Shown: in pieces, positions 58,644-64,000 of the stretch
How the letters are laid out: each line of letters begins with the position of its first letter
Numbering within the stretch: position 1 is the first letter of the stretch
NCBI RefSeq assembly: GCF_014653435.1
Contig: NZ_BNAO01000002.1
Span: 327,636 to 391,635, forward strand
Direction of reading: 5' to 3'
Length of the DNA stretch: 64,000 nt
Origin: Alishewanella longhuensis
Lineage (GTDB): Bacteria; Pseudomonadota; Gammaproteobacteria; Enterobacterales; Alteromonadaceae
Notes under the pieces: model-generated
The model's input: only the letters and a program-made list of their open reading frames with translations
What the model was told of the DNA's origin: nothing
Database searches by the model: none
Program-made: the position numbers and the translations under genes

Positions 58644-59405
58644 ATGGGCTATTTTTTACAAGGGCTAAAACTGTTAAGTCAAAAAGGCCTAAAACGTTTT
58701 GTGCTAATCCCATTGTTGATTAACCTGCTGCTGTTTAGCCTGGCGTTTTACTGGTTATGGCAACTATTGCGGCAAATGATTAGCGCAATACAAAGCTGGC
58801 TCCCCGCTTGGCTGCACTGGCTGGAATACCTGTTAATACCACTGGGCTTGTTTTCACTAATTATCAGTTTTGCTTATAGCTTTACCATGGTAGCCAATAT
58901 TATTGCTGCCCCTTTTAACGGCTTGCTGAGCGAAAAAACTGAGGCGTTGTTACGAGGTCAAACGATATCGCCAACCAGCGTAAAGCAATTTCTACAAGCT
59001 TGCCCTCGCCTGCTGGCACGGGAATGGCAAAAGCTGTGTTATTTACTACCACGAGCCGTGATCTTGTTTATCCTCTGCTGGTTTATTCCGGTGGTGGGGC
59101 CCTTCCTGTGGTTTGCCTGCAGCGCCTGGTTTTATAGCCTGCAATATCTGGACTACCCTTTTGATAACAACAATGTCAGCTTTGACCTTTTGCGGGCAGA
59201 GCTAAGAAAAGCCCCGGCGCTCAGTTTATCTTTTGGCAGCGCCGTTGCGCTATGTAGCATGGTGCCGCTGTTAAATTTATTGGTGATGCCTGCCGCGGTA
59301 TGCGGCGCTACAGCACTTTGGTGCGCCCGTTTTGCCGATGCCTATGATCCGGCATTACAGGCACCTGGAGCCCGTAGCTACCGGAAACTGGATAAGTATT
59401 GTTAG
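58644..59405 (+). CDS. cysZ: CysZ-family sulfate transporter
   Basis: A 253-residue inner-membrane protein matching CysZ/EI24: the start MGYFLQGLKLLSQKGLKRFVLIPLLINLLLF and the SFAYSFTMVANIIAAPFNGLLSEKTE motif are typical. CysZ takes up sulfate for cysteine synthesis. It has four to six hydrophobic helices and a basic C-terminus. No cysteine-pathway genes are adjacent. Confidence 0.93.
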   Translation: MGYFLQGLKLLSQKGLKRFVLIPLLINLLLFSLAFYWLWQLLRQMISAIQSWLPAWLHWLEYLLIPLGLFSLIISFAYSFTMVANIIAAPFNGLLSEKTEALLRGQTISPTSVKQFLQACPRLLAREWQKLCYLLPRAVILFILCWFIPVVGPFLWFACSAWFYSLQYLDYPFDNNNVSFDLLRAELRKAPALSLSFGSAVALCSMVPLLNLLVMPAAVCGATALWCARFADAYDPALQAPGARSYRKLDKYC

Positions 59406-59426
59406 CACCATGCGGGGCGCTGGGGC

Positions 59427-59867
59427 TTAAAAATGTTGCGTTAGCCAGGGCAGCGCCACGTCTTCTGCCTGCAGTGTTTCGCCGGCGTCAATCTCTAGCA
59501 TGGGCGCTAGCGCCTCACCTTGCAGCTCTGTCATCAGCTCAAACAGTTGCCGGCCCGCAGCACAAAAGGTATCACCGTAGCTGCTATCACCCATTGCCAG
59601 CACAGCGAATTTTTTACCGGTTAATAATGGAAAGCGATCTCGGCACTGTGCAAAAAACGGAAATAGATTATCTGGTACATCCCCTTGACCGGTCGTAGAG
59701 CTGATCAGTAGCCAGTAATCGGCATTAAATGCCAATACTTCATCCAATACCGCCGGATGAAACCATGCAACCTGATAGCCTTTTTGCTGTAATAGCGTTA
59801 GCGCCTGCTCTGCTACGTATTCGGCACCGCCATAAACACTGCCTACCATTATTGCGATTTTTTGCAT
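59427..59867 (-). CDS. yqcA: Flavodoxin-like protein (YqcA)
   Basis: A 146-residue short-chain flavodoxin. The FMN phosphate loop is near residues 9-14 (GSVYGGAE), with isoalloxazine-contact motifs SSTTGQGDVPDNLF and AMGDSSYGDTFC. It is the third gene of the conserved yqcC-truC-yqcA operon and overlaps truC by 19 bases. It resembles both YqcA and MioC; the context favours YqcA. Electron donor role not defined. Confidence 0.88.
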   Translation of the reverse strand: MQKIAIMVGSVYGGAEYVAEQALTLLQQKGYQVAWFHPAVLDEVLAFNADYWLLISSTTGQGDVPDNLFPFFAQCRDRFPLLTGKKFAVLAMGDSSYGDTFCAAGRQLFELMTELQGEALAPMLEIDAGETLQAEDVALPWLTQHF

Positions 59868-60727
59868 GGATTATGCTCCAGAAATTGCTGAAAAAGCTGT
59901 TGATAATAAGTCTCGTCAGTGGGCCAGGCAAAGCGCGCAAATAACGCGCTCAGTTCGGCTAACCCAGCTTGCAGTATCAGTCTGTTGCCCGTTACCGGAT
60001 GTGGCAGCTGCAAAGTAAAAGCACAGAGTAACAAACGCTCGTTGGCAAACTGTTCCCGAAACAATGCATTATGCTTGCCATCCCCATGGCTGGTGTCGCC
60101 CACTATGGGATGGCGCAAATGCGCTAGATGTCGTCTTAATTGATGTTTTCGACCCGTTATTGGCTGCAGCGCCACTAAGCTGTAACGGGCGGTGCTATAC
60201 CGGCTCACCGCAAAAGGTAACTCGACATCATGCAGTGGCTGATAGCGGGTAACCGCCGACTGCGCCGCTTTATCTACCCTGACAAATTTATCGGCAATAT
60301 TATCAAGTTGTTCTTTTAACGGATAGTCTAAAGTACCTGCAACTTGTAGATAACCACGTACAACTGCCAGATAACCTTTTTGCCAGAGTCCTGCTTCGAT
60401 TTGTTGTGATAACACCCTGGCAATCTCAGCAGACAAGGCAAAAACTAGCACTCCAGAAGTCGGCCTATCTAAGCGGTGTACCGGATAAAGATGTTGGCCC
60501 AATTGATCACGTAAAGTTTGTAAAACAAAGCGGGTTTCGTGTTTATCTAAAAAAGAACGATGCACCAACATACCGCTTGGTTTATCTACCGCGACCAGAT
60601 ATTCATCTTGATAAAGGATGGTTAAAGGCGGAAAGTCTAATAAATGCGGCACTGCAGATGTAACCTCTGTCGTTTGCGCTGCCGCTGAATCAGCAAAGAT
60701 GTCTTGGTTTAAGGTTGATTCAGACAC
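59849..60727 (-). CDS. truC: tRNA pseudouridine(65) synthase TruC
   Basis: A 292-residue RluA-family synthase that makes pseudouridine 65 in tRNAs. The catalytic aspartate is in PVHRLDRPTSGVL, and the KPSGMLVHRS motif lies before it. The first 33 or so residues extend beyond E. coli TruC (260 residues) and look unstructured. It overlaps yqcC upstream and yqcA downstream by 19 bases each, as a compact operon. Confidence 0.93.
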   Translation of the reverse strand: MSESTLNQDIFADSAAAQTTEVTSAVPHLLDFPPLTILYQDEYLVAVDKPSGMLVHRSFLDKHETRFVLQTLRDQLGQHLYPVHRLDRPTSGVLVFALSAEIARVLSQQIEAGLWQKGYLAVVRGYLQVAGTLDYPLKEQLDNIADKFVRVDKAAQSAVTRYQPLHDVELPFAVSRYSTARYSLVALQPITGRKHQLRRHLAHLRHPIVGDTSHGDGKHNALFREQFANERLLLCAFTLQLPHPVTGNRLILQAGLAELSALFARFAWPTDETYYQQLFQQFLEHNPCKKSQ

Positions 60728-61026
60728 TGTTCTAACCTTTTAATAGCAGCAAGTGAGCTATCGACAGCCGATAAGTTATTGGCATACACCAGCTCAGCCA
60801 GCGGTGAGATAGCGATGTTATTTGGCAAAGGTGCACCAGCTTCAAGCAGTGTTTGCATCTTTGGTAACAATATAAATTGTAACCACTGCTCTAACGGCAT
60901 GGTATCGCAGCAAAAAGGTGCATTACTTGCCAGAGCGGCGGGGCTAGGTGGCAGTGTACTCCACAAATTATCCGCCACTAGAGCGGCTTCCAGTTCAATA
61001 AGTAATTGTTTGACTTGTGCTGACAT
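60709..61026 (-). CDS. yqcC: YqcC family protein (DUF446)
   Basis: A 105-residue helical protein of the DUF446 family. I start at the ATG at 61026 because GGGGAGGG lies eight bases upstream. Family motifs PFCCDTMPLEQWLQFILLPKMQ and the C-terminal segment around LLEAGAPLPNNIAISPLAE are clear. Function unknown; it always lies next to truC in gammaproteobacteria such as E. coli. Confidence 0.9.
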   Translation of the reverse strand: MSAQVKQLLIELEAALVADNLWSTLPPSPAALASNAPFCCDTMPLEQWLQFILLPKMQTLLEAGAPLPNNIAISPLAELVYANNLSAVDSSLAAIKRLEQCLNQP

Positions 61027-61134
61027 AAGCGCCCTCCCCGATATCAAACGGCTATTCTAACATAATGCATAATGGATCCAGCCACTTGTAAAAAACAGTT
61101 CAAGTCACCATTATGCAAGGAAAGAGGAAGAACG

Positions 61135-61431
61135 ATGACGACAATTTGGTTATTATTGCTGTTAGTCAGCATAGTATATGGCTTTTGGTTACAGCGGCAG
61201 CAAGATGAACGAGCGATTTTATTAGCGAAACAGCTATGTAAGCAGCATCAGCTACAATTTTTAGAATGTGGCCGTCTTGGTCATCGTTTTAGTAAACTGA
61301 ATGATCGCAGACGTTGGCTTACCTATTATCAGGTTGACTTTAGCAGCGATGGTGAAAGCCGTTATCAGGCTGAGCTGACACTGCAAGGGCTGAGGTTAGC
61401 TAACTTTAACCTGCCGCCGCATCGTATTTAA
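61135..61431 (+). CDS. DUF3301 family membrane protein
   Basis: A 98-residue protein with one N-terminal transmembrane helix (about 4-20) and a small soluble domain. I start at the ATG at 61135 because GGAAG precedes it; a longer frame from 61072 lacks support. The QLCKQHQLQFLECGRLGHRF segment is typical of DUF3301. Function unknown. It is divergent from yqcC and overlaps the convergent DUF962 gene by four bases. Confidence 0.85.
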   Translation: MTTIWLLLLLVSIVYGFWLQRQQDERAILLAKQLCKQHQLQFLECGRLGHRFSKLNDRRRWLTYYQVDFSSDGESRYQAELTLQGLRLANFNLPPHRI

Positions 61432-61760
61432 GATTGCTTAATGGCTGCACTCGCCAGCTTGCCACTAAGCTGCCCGGTTAAAAAGTCTTTATACATCACC
61501 CAATCTGCCGCCAAGCTATACCAAGGATAGTGAAAGGTGGCTGGCTTATTATGTTCAAACACTAAGTGACCAAACCAAGCAAAGCCATACCCTATCACCG
61601 GTAAACTAATTAACCAAAACCAAGCGTCTGTTAGCAGTATCCAAGCTAATATCAACAATACTAGCGTACTGCCAATATAATGCATCAAGCGACACCAGGG
61701 ATTAGCATGCTCACGCAGGTAATAAGGGTAAAACGCACTAAAAGAATCAAATTTTTGCAT
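61428..61760 (-). CDS. Mpo1-like (DUF962) membrane protein
   Basis: A 110-residue protein with the family start FAFYPYYLREHANP-like (here FSAFYPYYLREHANPWCRLMHYIG) and HNKPATFHYPWYSLAADW, with two or three hydrophobic helices between. The yeast homologue Mpo1 is an iron-dependent dioxygenase that oxidises 2-hydroxy fatty acids; the conserved histidines H18, H27, H69 and H77 fit that role. It follows the acetyltransferase gene by nine bases. Confidence 0.88.
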   Translation of the reverse strand: MQKFDSFSAFYPYYLREHANPWCRLMHYIGSTLVLLILAWILLTDAWFWLISLPVIGYGFAWFGHLVFEHNKPATFHYPWYSLAADWVMYKDFLTGQLSGKLASAAIKQS

Positions 61761-61769
61761 CTTAGTCTC

Positions 61770-62423
61770 TCAGCTTGGTTGCTTATTTTGTCTCGGTCTG
61801 AACATTAACGTGCCGCTGACCGAACCAAATACCAGATCACTCACCCGATAATAATGATCATCAGCAAAAAAGCGTTGATACTTTTCTAAAGTGACAAAAA
61901 TACCGATACCAGCGGACGCTGCATCTTGATCGACCAAACCATCAACGGCATGAATTAAGTAATGCCCCAGGCCGGCATGTTGATATTTCGGGGCAACCGC
62001 AATAAAAGCTAACATGTGGTAGCGTTTCGCTGGCATCGCCGCATGAATTTTTTCTTCTTTTTGTAGTAACTGCCGGGTTGAAACATAGCCTGCGGTTAAT
62101 AGCATTTTTAAACGCCAATGCCACAGGCGGCTACTACCGATACCTGAGTCGGGCCCTACCACACAAGCCACGCCCAATAACTGCTCTTGATAAAACAAGC
62201 CGATAATAGGTTGTCCCGCCTGCCAAAACGTACTTAGCTCTTCCCGAATCGCTGAACGTAATCTTGCTTCATAGTCAGTTTCTGCCGCGCGGAAAATCTC
62301 CATAAACAAGGGATCATCATGATATGACTGATAGAGTAAAGAGGCCGCAAGTTTCAGATCTTCACCACCTAATAAGGCTGCATTCAGCTGGGTGGGTTCA
62401 AAGTTGTTAAGCTGAGCTAACAT
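61770..62423 (-). CDS. GNAT-family N-acetyltransferase
   Basis: A 217-residue GNAT-fold protein. The acetyl-CoA loop is in AVAPKYQHAGLGHYLI near 145-160, and the rest of the fold is recognisable, with the LEKYQRFFADDHYYRV C-terminal segment seen in many small-molecule acetyltransferases. Substrate unknown. Its leader carries a perfect 10-bp inverted repeat eight bases before the start codon. Confidence 0.85.
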   Translation of the reverse strand: MLAQLNNFEPTQLNAALLGGEDLKLAASLLYQSYHDDPLFMEIFRAAETDYEARLRSAIREELSTFWQAGQPIIGLFYQEQLLGVACVVGPDSGIGSSRLWHWRLKMLLTAGYVSTRQLLQKEEKIHAAMPAKRYHMLAFIAVAPKYQHAGLGHYLIHAVDGLVDQDAASAGIGIFVTLEKYQRFFADDHYYRVSDLVFGSVSGTLMFRPRQNKQPS

Positions 62424-62430
62424 ATGGCAC

Positions 62431-62463
62431 CTGTTATTGTTGTTTTTTTATTCACAATAACAG
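62431..62463. repeat. Perfect inverted repeat in the acetyltransferase leader
   Basis: CTGTTATTGT (62431-62440) and ACAATAACAG (62454-62463) are perfect 10-base arms around a 13-base T-rich spacer. In the acetyltransferase mRNA the hairpin ends at ACAG, touching the likely ribosome site before ATG 62423. Confidence 0.65.
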
Positions 62464-62467
62464 CGTC

Positions 62468-62490
62468 ATCTTAGCTTGCCAAGCTAAGAT
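62468..62490. promoter_or_regulatory. Perfect palindrome, operator-like
   Basis: ATCTTAGCTT-GCC-AAGCTAAGAT is a perfect palindrome with 10-base arms. The half-site TTAGCTTAG is repeated again at 62492-62500. It lies in the middle of the divergent acetyltransferase/DUF2789 promoter region, where a dimeric repressor could control both. Confidence 0.5.
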
Positions 62491-62556
62491 TTTAGCTTAG
62501 TGTAGATAATGAACTATGATTAAAGCATACGCTACGAAGTTTAACGGAGGTCAAAA

Positions 62557-62784
62557 ATGGATACCAGTCAACATACGCTAAGCAGCCTATTTGCACAACT
62601 CGGTCTGGATAACGACGCTGCGGCGATACAAGCTTTTATTAATGAACATCGATTGCCTGCAGGTACTGAATTAGCGCAAGCGGATTTTTGGAGTCAAGCA
62701 CAAAGTAGCTTTTTGCAAGAGGCTTGGCGTGCGGATTCTGATTGGAGTGACGTAATTGATGAGCTAAATAAGCTTTTACATTAG
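62557..62784 (+). CDS. DUF2789 family protein
   Basis: A 75-residue acidic protein typical of DUF2789: HTLSSLFAQLGLDNDAAAI, then FIxxHRLP and FWSQAQSSFLQEAW. GGAGG precedes the ATG. Function unknown. Divergent from the acetyltransferase gene across a palindrome-rich promoter region. Confidence 0.9.
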   Translation: MDTSQHTLSSLFAQLGLDNDAAAIQAFINEHRLPAGTELAQADFWSQAQSSFLQEAWRADSDWSDVIDELNKLLH

Positions 62785-62828
62785 ACGCTGGCAGACAACT
62801 GCAACCAGCGTCATACAGAATAGCGCTA

Positions 62829-63206
62829 TTACAAATATTTGTAGGCTTTGTCACCCCAACCTGTTAGCTGGTTGTTTTTAAATACCAGTGGCGTGCATTC
62901 ATCTTTGGTAGTTTTGTTGTCACTTTTGACATGGTGAGTACGATAAAATAATACCAAGACCTGCTCACCATCCTTTTCAAACAACTCAGAGAAGTCGGGC
63001 GCACCGAGCAATGACCGCACATCGTCGGCGCGAGCGCCCAATTGCAGCTGATTAATCTGTTGTAAATTGTGTGTCTGTGCTTTTTGCCAACTACTTTCTG
63101 ATCGACTATCTGTTTTATCACCAATAGCCACAACACAGCCACTTAACGCTGCAGTTAACACAGATACCGCTAATAACTTACCTAATAATGAGATTTTTAC
63201 CGACAT
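62829..63206 (-). CDS. DUF3192 family lipoprotein
   Basis: A 125-residue protein with a lipoprotein signal (about 1-23) ending in the lipobox LSGC, so cysteine 23 or so should be lipidated. The DUF3192 core includes NQLQLGARADDVRSLLGAPDFSE and a C-terminal CTPLVFKNNQLTGWG. The fold resembles small outer-membrane lipoproteins such as SmpA/OmlA (BamE), but a BAM role is only a guess. AAGGAAG precedes the ATG and overlaps the end of a 34-codon ORF upstream. Confidence 0.88.
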   Translation of the reverse strand: MSVKISLLGKLLAVSVLTAALSGCVVAIGDKTDSRSESSWQKAQTHNLQQINQLQLGARADDVRSLLGAPDFSELFEKDGEQVLVLFYRTHHVKSDNKTTKDECTPLVFKNNQLTGWGDKAYKYL

Positions 63207-63217
63207 ATACAGCTTCC

Positions 63218-63322
63218 TTATTTTATTTTTTGCTCAAATTCAGGCCAATTGCCTTTTACCAAAACCAATAGCACCAAGATAATAGCAAAATTAACGCCAA
63301 AATTAATATTTAATATTTTCAT
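63218..63322 (-). CDS. Putative 34-residue single-helix membrane protein
   Basis: The ORF reads MKILNINFGVNFAIILVLLV followed by a short polar tail ending EQKIK. It has one hydrophobic helix (about 8-22). Its stop lies 12 bases before the DUF3192 start and overlaps that gene's ribosome-site region, implying coupled translation. An AAGG lies close before its ATG. Too short for family assignment; it may be a small partner of the lipoprotein. Confidence 0.55.
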   Translation of the reverse strand: MKILNINFGVNFAIILVLLVLVKGNWPEFEQKIK

Positions 63323-63402
63323 AACCTTAACTAAAGCACACTTTCACTTACGAGCAATGAGTGGTAATTTAAACTAAATTTTAGTGAACTTAGCGAATAA
63401 AG

Positions 63403-63705
63403 ATGGCATCAGCGATTCAGTTGTTACAGCAGGTGGCAACAAAACTGCGGCAAGAGGGTAAGCAACCTAGCTTAGCCTTGTTTAAAGCCCGCTTAGCCGG
63501 GCAGCTTAGCCCACCAGAATTATTTAGCGCCTATCAACAATGGCGACAACATCCCGAGCAGTATCTTGACGTCGCTGTCGCTGAAGATCTTGCCATAAGC
63601 CGCCCGATCAACGCCGAGCAAGACCTTAGTAGCCAACTTAACCGCATCGAACAAAAACTTGACAGACTGTTGCATCTACTAGAGCAAACACATGTATCTG
63701 GCTGA
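63403..63705 (+). CDS. Hypothetical protein with C-terminal coiled coil
   Basis: A 100-residue protein I do not recognise. The first half is helical and basic (LLQQVATKLRQEGKQPSLALFKARLAG), reminiscent of small DNA-binding or KfrA-like helical segments. The last 25 residues (LSSQLNRIEQKLDRLLHLLE) have a clear heptad pattern suggesting a dimer. Its end overlaps the start of the next gene by 14 bases, implying coupling. Confidence 0.7.
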   Translation: MASAIQLLQQVATKLRQEGKQPSLALFKARLAGQLSPPELFSAYQQWRQHPEQYLDVAVAEDLAISRPINAEQDLSSQLNRIEQKLDRLLHLLEQTHVSG

Positions 63706-64000
63706 ACTACGCTTTAAAATTATCGCTGACACTAATCTAACGGCCGCTGAGCAAGCCATTCGCTGCTACATGGAAGCCCTTATTTTTAATGGTCAGGTTA
63801 TTGGCCGAGAATTCCCCACGGCCTGGCAGCAAGATGCTTTTCTCAGCCGGGTCGTCATACCAACCGAAGACGCACTGCACACTAGGTGGCATACTAATAA
63901 GGGTCGCCAGGCAGAGCAACAGCTGAGTCTTGCCGGTTTAGGCTACCCACAACTGCAGATCCTCGGGCAAGACTTACTCTCACAGCCAAGCTGCGAGGAG
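63692..64000 (+). CDS. Zn-ribbon-containing protein (DUF2310), 5' part
   Basis: The frame is open from the ATG at 63692 to the right edge (103 residues). It begins MYLAELRFKIIADTNLTAAE and contains NGQVIGREFPTAW, VVIPTEDALHTRWH and LQILGQDL. This matches the N-terminal half of the DUF2310 Zn-ribbon family of Alteromonadales; the zinc ribbon would lie outside the window. Function unknown. Confidence 0.8.
   Translation, partial: MYLAELRFKIIADTNLTAAEQAIRCYMEALIFNGQVIGREFPTAWQQDAFLSRVVIPTEDALHTRWHTNKGRQAEQQLSLAGLGYPQLQILGQDLLSQPSCEE

Overview
The window is a chromosomal stretch from a gammaproteobacterium. The gene orders apt-dnaX-ybaB-recR-htpG-(MCP)-adk, rpsB-tsf-pyrH-frr-uppS-cdsA-dxr-rseP-bamA-skp-lpxD-fabZ-lpxA / lpxB-rnhB-dnaE-accA / tilS, and map-glnD-dapD are the classic gammaproteobacterial ones. 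Several small families (DUF2789, DUF3192, DUF3301, DUF3014, the Zn-ribbon DUF2310 family), two large TonB-dependent receptors, tryptophan 2,3-dioxygenase and a PrkA/YeaH/SpoVR cassette point to Alteromonadales and relatives, most likely a Rheinheimera/Alishewanella-like organism. The genus is an inference. No phage, insertion sequence, CRISPR array, tRNA or large rRNA was seen. Nearly everything is coding.

Layout. 2-4045 (+): end of the PrkA kinase gene, then the YeaH and SpoVR genes, a conserved stress/starvation cassette. 4064-6048 (-): a receiver-CheC protein overlapping a PAS-GGDEF diguanylate cyclase. 6112-6729 (+): an exported thiol peroxidase. 6803-15896 (-): apt-dnaX-ybaB-recR-htpG-adk with a chemoreceptor gene inserted between htpG and adk. 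htpG has a clear sigma-32 promoter, and dnaX carries an E. coli-like A AAA AAG frameshift site predicted to make gamma as well as tau. A 39-residue membrane protein sits upstream of apt under an FNR-type box. 16054-23023 (-): two TonB-dependent receptors with near-identical leaders and promoters, flanking a methyltransferase. 23524-27879 (+): an SOS-box-controlled run dinG-yfcA-priC-histone-deacetylase-like gene. 27850-30429: kynA (-), a ComFB protein (+), the 4.5S SRP RNA gene (-) and a DUF3014 protein (-). 30556-32761 (+): a patatin-like lipase and a second diguanylate cyclase.

32706-53425 (-) is the large essential block for fatty acid, lipid A, outer-membrane assembly, isoprenoid, phospholipid, replication and translation functions. 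It starts at a strong rpsB promoter with a GC-rich discriminator and a roughly 220-nt leader that can form a pseudoknot. A 144-bp imperfect palindromic repeat lies between rpsB and map. 53878-58147 (+): map-glnD-dapD. 58229-64000: small membrane proteins, cysZ, the yqcC-truC-yqcA operon, several small conserved families, a 34-residue membrane ORF ahead of a DUF3192 lipoprotein, and a truncated Zn-ribbon protein at the edge.

No wholly new multi-gene system is evident. The points most worth checking are the SOS-coupled dinG-priC operon with a DinG lacking one iron-sulfur cysteine, the rpsB leader pseudoknot, the palindromic repeat before map, the paired inverted repeats at 62431-62490, and the two small membrane ORFs.
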